Of a stretch of DNA of 64,000 nucleotides, positions 1 to 7,453 are shown one piece after another. The stretch covers positions 1-64,000 of the forward strand of contig JBFWUT010000005.1 of NCBI GenBank assembly GCA_050247135.1. Reading direction: 5' to 3'. Made by a program: the position numbers and the translations under genes. Under the pieces are notes generated by a model. The model had not been told where the DNA came from, made no database searches, and saw only the letters and a list, made by a program, of their open reading frames with translations. Source of the stretch: Berkiella sp050247135. Lineage in GTDB: Bacteria; Pseudomonadota; Gammaproteobacteria; Berkiellales; Berkiellaceae. Numbering within the stretch: the first letter of the stretch is position 1; each line of letters opens with the position of its first letter.

Positions 1-76
1 TAATCTTAAAATTGGCCTATTTGATGAACGAACTCTAAAAGTTAAACGACCAAGTTAAGAGCCTGGTCGTCAAAAA

Positions 77-121
77 GTGTTACCTATGCGCCCGGTTCAA
101 TGTGTAACCCATGCGCCCAGT
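77..121. repeat. two direct 20-bp repeats, IS-end-like
   Basis: Two near-identical 20-bp units at 77-96 and 102-121 (GTGTtACCtATGCGCCCgGT against GTGTaACCcATGCGCCCaGT), 25 bp apart start to start. Short direct repeats of this kind are found at the ends of some IS481/IS21-type elements, where transposase binds. No transposase is visible in the window; the element would lie to the left of position 1 or is lost. The IS link is inference from pattern memory. Confidence 0.4.
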
Positions 122-164
122 CGTACAAAGCGCGGGGGGATTTGTAAGTAGAGCTGCGTAAGGT

Positions 165-405
165 GTTCAACCGCTGCCGCGGTTGAGATTTTTTTGTGTG
201 CCTTTTACCCCGGGTAACGGCCGTAAACGGCCTTAACCCGGGGCTAATATATTCAATCGCTGCCGCGATTTAAGAATACACCTCATGCCAGCGACGCTGG
301 CATAAATTCCCGGCTGCGGCCTTGTCCTGCGTAGCCTTTTAGGCGTAGCGGGAAGCAGCCGAATTTGTTAGCCCCCCATAAGGAACGAAGTGACGCAATG
401 GGGGG
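165..405. other. array of six consecutive hairpins
   Basis: Six inverted repeats follow each other: 168-174/179-185; 208-215/236-243 with an inner 219-224/227-232 stem; 255-260/265-270; 285-292/296-303; 311-317/355-361; 372-379/398-405. All arms pair perfectly. The first and third share the sequence CGCTGCCGCG but differ by a compensated pair (ACCGC/GCGGT against ATCGC/GCGAT), which argues that the stem itself is selected. I see no protein-coding signal here. It may be a decayed mobile element end, a structured RNA or a cluster of REP-type palindromes. Confidence 0.6.
168..195 (+). terminator. rho-independent terminator, plus strand
   Basis: A 7-bp stem CAACCGC/GCGGTTG with loop TGCC (168-185) is followed within three bases by seven T (189-195). 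It would end transcripts entering from the left of the window. It is also the first hairpin of the 165-405 array. Confidence 0.6.
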
Positions 406-468
406 AAAGAGCCCCACCCAAACACCCCCGCCCCGGAAGTGGGCGGCACTGAAGGTGGCACATATTTC

Positions 469-657
469 TCACTTCAAGGCATCCATAGTTTTCTTATGCT
501 TAGCAAATGCTTTTGCAAAAGCAGCCATAGCGTCATCATCATTAACCTTAGAACGCTTAGGTTTAATTGTCAGCTGAACATCTTGATCCAAAAGATCCAA
601 AAATTTAACTAACCTATCAATGGTAAAGCCCGCCAGTCTGCGGTGCGATTGCCGTTA
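469..657 (-). pseudogene. C-terminal remnant of a HigA-like XRE antitoxin
   Basis: On the minus strand, an open stretch of about 62 codons ending at a TGA (469-471) reads RLAGFTIDRLVKFLDLLDQD, then VQLTIKPK and a Lys/Ala-rich tail ending in KHKKTMDALK. The FTIDRLVKFL and VQLTIKPK segments resemble the region after the helix-turn-helix in HigA-type antitoxins. An in-frame TAA at 655-657 cuts it off from the DNA-binding helices, which I cannot find upstream, and no start codon precedes the conserved part. No partner toxin is visible. I read it as a decayed toxin-antitoxin locus. Confidence 0.55.
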
Positions 658-769
658 GAGGGATTGTTGGTTTTGAAGAAAAATTCGTGCGGCGCTGGTA
701 GTGCAGCTAGGCAGGATAAGCCTTGCAAGCCGATATCAATTAATTTAATGAATAACAGATTGATTTAAT

Positions 770-922
770 AAATCCCCCGCTCGCAAAGCTCGCCGCCCCC
801 TTTTATTCAAAGTGGGCTATCGATTCGCTACCGCTCATCGTGAGCGCGCTAGCGCGAACAATTAGCCCACTTTCGTAAAGGGGGCGCTTGCATCATGCGC
901 AGCATGTGCAAGGGGGGATTTA
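770..922. repeat. MITE-like dispersed palindromic repeat, full copy
   Basis: Nested inverted repeats: outer AAATCCCCC ... GGGGGATTT, then GCCCCCTTT ... AAAGGGGGC, then AAAGTGGGCTA ... TAGCCCACTTT around a variable centre. Related copies lie at 4266-4334, 9808-9861 and 23156-23280. No coding capacity. Size and symmetry fit a non-autonomous miniature element or a large REP/BIME unit; I cannot tell which. Confidence 0.7.
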
Positions 923-946
923 GAGGGAGATTTAAGGAGAAACAAT

Positions 947-1129
947 ATGAACCTATTACAATTATTATTATTCGCCTGGGTCGCCGCTTGGGTATTCGCC
1001 GAATCACTCTCACCCGGTATTAGTTACTATGGCAAAATGCAAGCCTCTGTCATTGCTACCTTTGCAGCAGGTTATGCGAATGATGCGCATCGGGTCATGA
1101 TAAGAAAGCTGAGATCTTGGATGAGATAA
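947..1129 (+). CDS. small hypothetical membrane protein, 60 aa
   Basis: A 60-residue frame preceded by a good ribosome-binding site (AAGGAG, then AAACAAT, then ATG), which is the main reason to believe it is translated. Residues 1-20 are hydrophobic (LLQLLLFAWVAAWVFA) and could be a signal anchor; a second apolar stretch at about 33-43 (ASVIATFAAGY) is followed by a basic C-terminus (RVMIRKLRSWMR). No family is recognised. It sits directly after the repeat at 770-922 and before the candidate effector gene, so it belongs to the accessory block. Confidence 0.5.
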   Translation: MNLLQLLLFAWVAAWVFAESLSPGISYYGKMQASVIATFAAGYANDAHRVMIRKLRSWMR

Positions 1130-1301
1130 TTGAGTCGTTTGGCATCGGTGACAAAGAACGAAAGGGGGCAGCTACACCTCCTTAACTAATAGGTGAATAT
1201 ACTTGTTCTTGCCATAGGCTCTTTAGGTTCTCTTTGAACTTATTCCTCTGCTGCTTACTCATAATTAATATGAGTCCCTTTTGAGCAGTTAGAGTGTGAC
1301 T

Positions 1302-3125
1302 ATGTCAATGCAGGGCAATGAAACGATAGAGAGGGTCACCATTGGTTTATACAGCAGTGAGTTTGGTGCTGATAAATTACCTGAAAAATTCCATGGCGGC
1401 ATGTTTAACGAAAAGGAAAATATCCGCAAAATAATCGCTGGCCTCACTGAGGCAGCGAGGAAAAGTGGCAAAAAACCACCCGAATTTGTCCTTTCTGTTT
1501 TATTGATCCCTAACTGGAACAAAGAAGGGAACGGATATAACAATCAAGATTATCAGTCAACCAAACAAGCATTTGTAGAGAAAGCAAGACAAGAGTTTGG
1601 TGATTTGATCAGGGTTGAAGATCTTTATGAAGAAGGTAATTTAACAGAAGAAGAAAAAGCTTATATGGATCACTTGCAGCAAGGCGGAAGCAATGCAGAT
1701 ATCATTAAAACTCGTGCCATTATCAATAACCAAGGTAATCGACATTTACAATTAGACAGTAATACGTTAGTCAAAGATTACGATACGCTTTACGGTAAAA
1801 CGTTTGGTCTTGATCAAGATCAACAACAAGATGGGCTCAATGCGTGTTTTTACCGGCAGAATTACTTAGATGCTCACAATAAAATGGTCTACACGGCACC
1901 CGAAGGTAGGGTTGCTCCAGCGCTGGCAAATCGATATCTAGAATATGTCAGAGAAAACCAACATAATGCCAATGAAAAGAAACCAGGAAAAAACTCAGTT
2001 TTTGATAATGTGTTTCCTCCCGCCTTATGTGATGCAGGATTAACCCATCATAATACTAATGTTTTTGGTGGATATTCGTTTTATCCCCCCAATTTGGATG
2101 CCCCCGAATTTCACCTAACGAGTGAAATTGTGACCGCCATTAATATGTCATGGAGCACAAAAAAACCAGACTTAATGACTGAACGATTAAAAAAAGAGGT
2201 TGCTCCACTATTAACAGAGCGGGGAACTTTCGATTTTCCGAGCATTGCCTATATTGCTAAAAAATATACTGGTTTATTACCTAATAACTCAGTGGATAGT
2301 GATAGTCCGAGTGATTCATTTGAAAAATTCATGAACATCTCGGATTGGAAAACCGACTTGAATGCACTCGCCTCGTATTTTAAACATGTGGCAACCAATA
2401 ATCCTGACTTAATTTCCGCATTAGTCAAAATTATACCCAATACGAGCAAAGGGAATGTGATCACCCAGCAGTTGTTTGATTGCAGTGTGACTGAACTTCA
2501 TCAAGATCCTAATCGTGTTTTTCAATATCATTCTATTGATCAATTACAGAGTTTGGATCAAGCCCTGATTAATACTGATCGCGAACAACTCCTTGCTTAT
2601 ACCAAGCGTAGTGAAGAATATATGCCGCTTAGAGCATTAAACAAAGTAACGGGTAGCGCTTTTAAAGATTTATCCGAGATCAAAGGTGATAGAAATCAGT
2701 TAATATTCGAATTTTTTCTCTGCATTGAGCGTGCACACTTAGAATTGTTTATTGATCATATGAGCGACGTATTTGCAAAGTTAGATCCGACATTAAGGGC
2801 GGCAGTATTAGAAGAAGCGAAGCGGTTGCTTGAAAGTGCGAATGATAATCCATGGCACTATAATTATATCGCTAATAGAGCGGAATCATCAAAATTACTC
2901 GAACATCCCGCATTAATAGAAGATCAGCAAGCATCACGAAGGCAAAAAGTGCATTTTGCTTTTGATCGGGTGAAAAAAGAAGAGCATGCTGTGGGTTTAA
3001 CTCAACATAAAGAGAATTTAGCTGAAAATAAAGAGAGTATAGAAACGGGTATATCTACAGCTAAAAATAAAGATAATCATGAGGATACTGGTTTAACGAC
3101 ATCTAAAAGAGAAAAACCGCAGTGA
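1302..3125 (+). CDS. candidate glycosyltransferase-like effector, 607 aa
   Basis: I cannot assign this by close homology. Numbering is from the ATG at 1302; an in-frame GTG lies two codons upstream and neither start has a strong ribosome-binding site. At 132-154 the chain reads ADIIKTRAI ... GNRHLQLDSN. This resembles the core of sugar-binding GT-A toxins of the TcdB/GT44 type, where a SDILR helix is followed by GG.YLDVD; here the DxD metal site reads QLDSN. A later segment, YTAPEGRVAPALANRYLEYV, resembles the helix after the acceptor loop in the same fold. The last 60 residues are charged and low in complexity. There is no signal peptide or membrane segment, so it would be cytosolic or delivered by a type IV secretion system. 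It is followed by two ankyrin genes on the same strand. The family call is inference. Confidence 0.45.
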   Translation: MSMQGNETIERVTIGLYSSEFGADKLPEKFHGGMFNEKENIRKIIAGLTEAARKSGKKPPEFVLSVLLIPNWNKEGNGYNNQDYQSTKQAFVEKARQEFGDLIRVEDLYEEGNLTEEEKAYMDHLQQGGSNADIIKTRAIINNQGNRHLQLDSNTLVKDYDTLYGKTFGLDQDQQQDGLNACFYRQNYLDAHNKMVYTAPEGRVAPALANRYLEYVRENQHNANEKKPGKNSVFDNVFPPALCDAGLTHHNTNVFGGYSFYPPNLDAPEFHLTSEIVTAINMSWSTKKPDLMTERLKKEVAPLLTERGTFDFPSIAYIAKKYTGLLPNNSVDSDSPSDSFEKFMNISDWKTDLNALASYFKHVATNNPDLISALVKIIPNTSKGNVITQQLFDCSVTELHQDPNRVFQYHSIDQLQSLDQALINTDREQLLAYTKRSEEYMPLRALNKVTGSAFKDLSEIKGDRNQLIFEFFLCIERAHLELFIDHMSDVFAKLDPTLRAAVLEEAKRLLESANDNPWHYNYIANRAESSKLLEHPALIEDQQASRRQKVHFAFDRVKKEEHAVGLTQHKENLAENKESIETGISTAKNKDNHEDTGLTTSKREKPQ

Positions 3126-3173
3126 AATGCCTCATAATTAATAATAGAGAGATATTGTGATAAGGGTGTAAAT

Positions 3174-3572
3174 ATGCGTGACGGTGTAAAAGTGGCTGAT
3201 CTGGTGGAGCTTGGTCAAATTGATGATGTGAAAATGTTGATTAAGGATGGTGGTGATGTCAATGAGGCCGATAAACACGGAAATTACCCTGTGATTATTG
3301 CAGCAAGCAGAAATGATTTGGAAATGTTAAAGGTATTAGTTAAAGCAGGCGCTAAGTTGAGAGTGACGAATGAAGACGGAGATAATGCAGCGACTTGGGC
3401 AAAGCGTCATAACAATCCGGAGATGGTTAATTATATCAATGAAAAAGTAAGCCCGGTAAGCTTTTATTCAAAAGTGATGAGTGAAAGAATAAATACGAAG
3501 CGCAAGGATGACTCGGCTTCTAATAGTCCCAAGGAATCACCTGATAATTCAGGTTCTAGAAAAAAACTCTAA
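3174..3572 (+). CDS. ankyrin-repeat protein A, 132 aa
   Basis: Two ankyrin units fill residues 5-90: a first unit starting VADLVELGQIDDVKMLI with GGDVNEADKHGNYPVIIAA, then NDLEMLKVLVKAGAKL and DGDNAATWAKRHNNPEMVNYI. The tail from about 95 is Ser/Lys/Asn-rich and likely disordered. An AAGGGTG ribosome-binding site precedes the ATG. Ankyrin repeats bind proteins and in intracellular bacteria are frequent in secreted effectors. Its closest visible relative is the next gene, so the pair arose by tandem duplication. No signal peptide. The function and target are unknown. Confidence 0.75.
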   Translation: MRDGVKVADLVELGQIDDVKMLIKDGGDVNEADKHGNYPVIIAASRNDLEMLKVLVKAGAKLRVTNEDGDNAATWAKRHNNPEMVNYINEKVSPVSFYSKVMSERINTKRKDDSASNSPKESPDNSGSRKKL

Positions 3573-3701
3573 AAGCAACCATTTTAGTGTGTATACGCCC
3601 TTTTCTAACATAATACAGTCTTCTTTCTAATTTTATCATTTGGTGATAGACTCCCTTTTTTGCCAATTTACTTGATGATTTACTGAAAAATAGAGGTGAT
3701 C

Positions 3702-4028
3702 ATGCTTCATGGTTATGACAACCAAGAGCGCCCTGTCGCTATTGCTGATTTAGTTTCTTTAGGGCAATTAGAGGACGTTAAGAAATTAATACAAAGCGGA
3801 CATAGTGTGAATGAGCCAGATGATTCTGGAAACTACCCTGTGATTATTGCAGCAGAGCAAAACGATCTCGCCATGTTGAAAATACTGGTTGAGGCAGGAG
3901 CCAAGGTGCAGAGGCTAAATGAATCAGGTCAAAATGCACTCTCTTGGGCACAAACTCATCAAAATCAAGAGATGATAGATTTCATTCAATCTCACAGCGC
4001 AAAAACGACTTTTCGATTCGGCAAATGA
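3702..4028 (+). CDS. ankyrin-repeat protein B, 108 aa
   Basis: This is a paralogue of the preceding gene: IADLVSLGQLEDVKKLIQ, VNEPDDSGNYPVIIAA, NDLAMLKILVEAGAKV and NALSWAQTHQNQEMIDFI align with it almost without gaps, at somewhat over half identity by eye. The start is taken as the ATG at 3702 because GAGGTGAT just before it is fully complementary to the 16S anti-Shine-Dalgarno; the in-frame GTG at 3696 lies inside that site. It lacks the disordered Ser-rich tail of copy A and ends at SAKTTFRFGK. It is probably a small scaffold or effector; the target is unknown. Confidence 0.75.
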   Translation: MLHGYDNQERPVAIADLVSLGQLEDVKKLIQSGHSVNEPDDSGNYPVIIAAEQNDLAMLKILVEAGAKVQRLNESGQNALSWAQTHQNQEMIDFIQSHSAKTTFRFGK

Positions 4029-4054
4029 TCAGCGCTGGATGAGAAAATAGTTGT

Positions 4055-4180
4055 GCAAAAAAAAGCCCCAGTTTGGGGTCTCTGGGGCGTAACGATAAAC
4101 TCGACTCTGGGGGAAGAGCCGAGTGAGCTGTGCTTATAAAAAAACACAGCTGACGCAAATGAAAAATCCATCTGCGTCAC
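4055..4180 (-). ncRNA. candidate small RNA downstream of engB
   Basis: Read on the minus strand, four hairpins follow one another: 4173-4179/4151-4157, 4145-4151/4126-4132, 4116-4123/4100-4107 and the terminator 4082-4088/4065-4071 ending in eight T. In the third stem the only non-Watson-Crick pair is A.C on the plus strand but G.U on the minus strand, so the fold favours a minus-strand RNA. A TTATAA box sits at 4181-4186, slightly too close to the first stem for an ideal start. In E. coli Spot 42 and in Pseudomonas ErsA occupy the gap next to engB (between it and polA), so the position is suggestive, though E. coli spf is antisense to engB. No primary homology is claimed. It could also be the engB 3' UTR. 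Confidence 0.5.
4057..4088 (-). terminator. strong rho-independent terminator, minus strand
   Basis: A 7-bp stem GCCCCAG/CTGGGGC with a 10-nt loop is followed directly by eight T on the minus strand (4064-4057). It terminates engB read-through or the candidate small RNA above. Confidence 0.8.
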
Positions 4181-4265
4181 TTATAAGACATCTGCCAAAG
4201 TGAAGAGTTCCATTAGGATTATTTTTACTGCATGTTCTGACAGATTTACATTAAACATGAACAGT

Positions 4266-4334
4266 GTGAGTCGCGTTAGCGACATAAGCCCACTTTTGTA
4301 AAGGGGGCCGCGAGCATCGCGAGCGGGGGATTTA
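4266..4334. repeat. dispersed palindromic repeat, right-half copy
   Basis: This matches the right half of the 770-922 repeat: AAGCCCACTTTTGTAAAG, then GGGGGCCGCGAGC and GCGGGGGATTTA. The left half is missing. The copy ends 6 bp before the stop codon of engB. Confidence 0.7.
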
Positions 4335-4339
4335 GTAAT

Positions 4340-4996
4340 TTAAATCGGCTGAATATCGCTACTCGGTTCTTCTTCTTCAAAGCTAAACCATTCATCGAGC
4401 TTGGCATACACTTCTTCAATACCCAAGCCGTGTGTTGCTGAAAAAGTTTGCGCAGTGACATCTTGATAAGCACTCAACGCTTTGCGTGCTTCAATTAACA
4501 CGGAATTACTTTTACCACGACTCAATTTATCGCACTTAGTGAGTAGCACGTGTACGGGCAATTCGTATTGTTGGGCGAAATCGATAAAGCGTAGATCGCT
4601 CTCCATGAGAGGGTGGCGAATATCCATTAATAAAATGACGCCTTGTAAACATTGGCGCTGGCTCAGGTAACTGCCGAGCAGTTCTTCAATTTGGCGTTGT
4701 ATGCGCTCTGGCACTTTGGCATAACCATAGCCGGGTAAATCGACGATACGGCGGTTATCATCCAAGTAAAAATAATTCATCAATTGAGTGCGCCCAGGTG
4801 TCTTACTGGTTCTGGCAAGCCCATCGCGGTTGGCAATGGCGTTGATAGCACTAGATTTTCCCGCATTAGAGCGACCTACAAACGCTACCTCAATGCCCAC
4901 ATCAGCAGGGCTTTGTGATAAGGTTGGAGCGCTCTTCATAAAACTGATGTTTGAAAAAGAAAAATTTTGCGGAGCGGGTACTAACGGATGGGCCAT
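4340..4996 (-). CDS. engB: ribosome biogenesis GTPase EngB (YsxC/YihA)
   Basis: A TRAFAC-class GTPase needed for late assembly of the 50S subunit; cytosolic. Motifs: G1 GRSNAGKSS at 41-49, switch region TSKTPGRTQ near 63-71, G3 DLPGYG at 86-91 and G4 TKCD in the second half. The length of 218 residues is at the upper end for the family owing to an acidic tail (FEEEEPSSDIQPI). The start has no close alternative. Upstream on the opposite strand is cytochrome c4, as in Pseudomonas, where polA lies on the other side; here polA is replaced by the accessory block. The dispersed repeat at 4266-4334 abuts its 3' end. Confidence 0.95.
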   Translation of the reverse strand: MAHPLVPAPQNFSFSNISFMKSAPTLSQSPADVGIEVAFVGRSNAGKSSAINAIANRDGLARTSKTPGRTQLMNYFYLDDNRRIVDLPGYGYAKVPERIQRQIEELLGSYLSQRQCLQGVILLMDIRHPLMESDLRFIDFAQQYELPVHVLLTKCDKLSRGKSNSVLIEARKALSAYQDVTAQTFSATHGLGIEEVYAKLDEWFSFEEEEPSSDIQPI

Positions 4997-5186
4997 GACA
5001 GTCTCTGTAAAAATATATGTTATCTAAAAAACTCATTAAGAGTCATTATAAGTGTTATTGACCACCCATTGGGTTGTTGGTATAAGTTGGCAATCTTTTT
5101 TATCAAAAATGCATCTTAGCATGAGGCCTTTAGCAGGCACTAGCGTTTGCGCGCCTCTAATCAATTGAAAAATTGGAAAAATTTAG

Positions 5187-5804
5187 ATGAAAGGTTATTT
5201 GAAAGTTGTATCTTGCTTCTTCTTGGTGTTCCTAGCTGTTCGAGCCTCTGCAGAGGGTAATATAGAAGCAGGTAAATCTAAAACGCAAACATGTGTGGCA
5301 TGCCATGGTCCAGACGGTAATAGCACCGTTCCTAATTGGCCCAAGATTGCGGGTCAGTATGAAAATTACTTAGATAAACAACTTAAAGATTTCCGTCAGG
5401 GTGAAAAAGGCCCACGTTACGAAGCTTCCATGTATGCCATGGTTGCGGCTCTCTCTGATCAAGATATTGCCGACTTGGCGGCTTTCTATGCCTCCCAAAA
5501 ACAAACGATGGGCAAAGCAAAAAGTGATTTAGTCCCCCTTGGCGAGCGAATTTATCGAGGCGGCAACATACAAACCGGCGTTAGCGCCTGTATGGCCTGC
5601 CATGGTCCGAGCGGCGAAGGCAATGAAGCGGCGAAGTTTCCTAAATTGGCTGGCCAGCATGCAACGTATATCGAGAACCAATTAATCGCCTTTCGTGATG
5701 GCAAACGTAAGAATAGTCCTAATGGTATGATGGAAAGTATCAGCCATCGCATGAGCGCCGATGAAATGAAAGCCGTTAGTAGTTATGTGGAAGGTCTTCA
5801 CTAA
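5187..5804 (+). CDS. dihaem cytochrome c4
   Basis: A periplasmic electron carrier that feeds terminal oxidases. A signal peptide covers 1-22 (LKVVSCFFLVFLAVRASA). Two class I cytochrome c domains follow: haem sites CVACH at 36-40 and CMACH at 135-139, with GPDGN and GPSGEGN after each, and Met ligands in MYAMVAALS and the C-terminal half (GMMESISHRMS). The length of 205 aa is typical. The cytochrome c4-dsbA pair, 27 bp apart and on the same strand, is a standard arrangement in Pseudomonas and Legionella relatives and suggests cotranscription. Confidence 0.93.
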   Translation: MKGYLKVVSCFFLVFLAVRASAEGNIEAGKSKTQTCVACHGPDGNSTVPNWPKIAGQYENYLDKQLKDFRQGEKGPRYEASMYAMVAALSDQDIADLAAFYASQKQTMGKAKSDLVPLGERIYRGGNIQTGVSACMACHGPSGEGNEAAKFPKLAGQHATYIENQLIAFRDGKRKNSPNGMMESISHRMSADEMKAVSSYVEGLH

Positions 5805-5831
5805 CAACGCGAAAACAGGGAACCTAGTAGC

Positions 5832-6635
5832 ATGAAAAGAGTGGCTGCCGTTGGCATTGCTTTAGTTCTGTTCTTTAGCGCTATGAGCGTCAGAGCGGAT
5901 TTGCAAATTTTAGAAGGCCAACATTATGCGCGGGCACCCCAGGAAATCGCTGATAATCCTCTTGTCAAAGAAGTAGGCAAAGGACCCGGCGAAATCCATG
6001 TGCTAGAGTTTTTTAGTTATGGTTGTGCCGGTTGCTATAAGCTCGATCCTTTAATAGAAACTTGGCGTAGCAAATTGCCTCCTAATGTGACCTTTCAACG
6101 GGTGCCCGTTGAATTTCATACGGAATGGCGCAATCTTACCAAAGCCTATTTTACAGCATTGAATTTAAAGGTAATGGACAAAATCCATGGTCCTTTTTTT
6201 GAAGCCATTCATACCAATAAAATCACTAGCTCTTCTGATGATACCATTCGACAATTTTTTGTCAGCCAAGGGGTTCCGCAAAAAGATTTCGATCAAGAGT
6301 ACGATTCGTTTAGCTTGAACCGTAAACAAAAATGGGCGGGGAACATCACGCGGGCTTATCATGTCACCGCGGTACCTGCCATTATTGTGCAAGGTCCTAA
6401 GGGAATTTTTGTGACGACTGCGCGATTAGCGGGATCACAAGAAAATATGATAGCAACTCTTGAGCATTTAATTAAAATTGAAAAAGGTGAAGTGCAAGCG
6501 AGCGTCGCGCCGGATGCGGTGGTTCCCGCTCAGGCTGAGCCTGCCACAACCAATACCACTACGCAGACAACGCCTGCGCCAACCAAAACCAGCGCATTGC
6601 AAAAGATTTTAGCGTACTTTAAAACACGCAATTAG
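5832..6635 (+). CDS. dsbA: periplasmic thiol:disulfide oxidoreductase DsbA
   Basis: Introduces disulfides into exported proteins and is reoxidised by DsbB (28302-28814 here). Signal peptide 1-22. The thioredoxin active site at 65-68 is CAGC, within FSYGCAGCYKLDP, rather than the usual CPHC; the cis-proline loop TAVPA is near 179-183. The dipeptide between the cysteines sets redox potential, so CAGC may change its oxidising power. After the fold there is a 40-residue Ala/Thr/Pro tail (about 215-255) unlike E. coli DsbA, then a short basic end. Its last 27 bp overlap the end of dam on the other strand. Confidence 0.9.
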   Translation: MKRVAAVGIALVLFFSAMSVRADLQILEGQHYARAPQEIADNPLVKEVGKGPGEIHVLEFFSYGCAGCYKLDPLIETWRSKLPPNVTFQRVPVEFHTEWRNLTKAYFTALNLKVMDKIHGPFFEAIHTNKITSSSDDTIRQFFVSQGVPQKDFDQEYDSFSLNRKQKWAGNITRAYHVTAVPAIIVQGPKGIFVTTARLAGSQENMIATLEHLIKIEKGEVQASVAPDAVVPAQAEPATTNTTTQTTPAPTKTSALQKILAYFKTRN

Positions 6636-7445
6636 TTCGGGTACTTTGGCGCGTTTGCTGCCTTGGCAACTGATGGTGCGGCTCACTTCAATTTGTTTTA
6701 ATTTTGCCCCTCGATACAGGCTGCGTGTAAACGGCGTGTCGTGATTGCTGATAAGTACCACGGCACCCAGCGCAGCAAGCTCTCTGGCAATATGTGCCAA
6801 ATTTCTTTGATCTTCCAAGGTGAATTTATTGGCCGCATACCCTGTGAAGTTGGCGGTTTTGCTTAAGGGCGCATAAGGGGGATCGCAATAGATCACCATT
6901 TGCGAGAGATCTTGCGTTAATAGATTACTTAAAAACGATAGATAGCTTTCACAATGAAGCGTTACGTGCGCAAGACGAGCCTGAGAAAATTCTAACTCTG
7001 CTTGAGGGAAATAAGGAGCCGCATAAGCACCAAATGGCACATTGTAGTGGCCTTTCAAATTGTAACGACACAAACCATTATAACCATGGCGGTTCAGATA
7101 CAAAAATAACAAAGCCCGTTCAAAGGGCGTTTTGCTGCGATTAAAACGAGAGCGCAGCCGGTAATAGGCGGCGGCGCGGTTGTATTTTTTCTGGAAATAT
7201 TTTTTTGCCTCAGTAATAAAATCATCGCCGTTTTCTTGCAGTTGTTGATAGATATTAATGAGATCAGGGTTAATATCATTGATCAGGGTTTTGGGATATT
7301 GGGTATTTAAAAATAAAGCCCCAGCGCCTGCGAATGGTTCTACCAGGTAGCGGTTTTGCTCGAGATGGGTTTTTAGCGTCGGCACTAAACGAAATTTGCC
7401 ACCGGGCCATTTTAAAAAGGGTCTGACTAAAGGAGGCGTTTCCAT
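6609..7445 (-). CDS. dam: DNA adenine methyltransferase (Dam family)
   Basis: S-adenosylmethionine-dependent N6-adenine methylase, presumably of GATC sites. The SAM-binding motif appears as FLKWPGGKFRLV at 10-21 and VEPFAGAGALFLN near 35-47; the catalytic motif DPPY is at 188-191. At 278 aa it matches E. coli Dam. It ends with a 27-bp convergent overlap with dsbA and lies 8 bp downstream of the glutathionyl-hydroquinone reductase gene, so the two minus-strand genes are likely cotranscribed. No neighbouring restriction gene is seen, so this is an orphan maintenance-type methylase. Confidence 0.92.
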   Translation of the reverse strand: METPPLVRPFLKWPGGKFRLVPTLKTHLEQNRYLVEPFAGAGALFLNTQYPKTLINDINPDLINIYQQLQENGDDFITEAKKYFQKKYNRAAAYYRLRSRFNRSKTPFERALLFLYLNRHGYNGLCRYNLKGHYNVPFGAYAAPYFPQAELEFSQARLAHVTLHCESYLSFLSNLLTQDLSQMVIYCDPPYAPLSKTANFTGYAANKFTLEDQRNLAHIARELAALGAVVLISNHDTPFTRSLYRGAKLKQIEVSRTISCQGSKRAKVPELIACFKVR

Positions 7446-7453
7446 GTTGTGTG

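Noticed and set aside
365..577. 70-codon frame on the plus strand in the left accessory region
   Set aside because: It starts inside a hairpin arm, has no ribosome-binding site and runs antisense to the antitoxin remnant, which has better codon and protein evidence.
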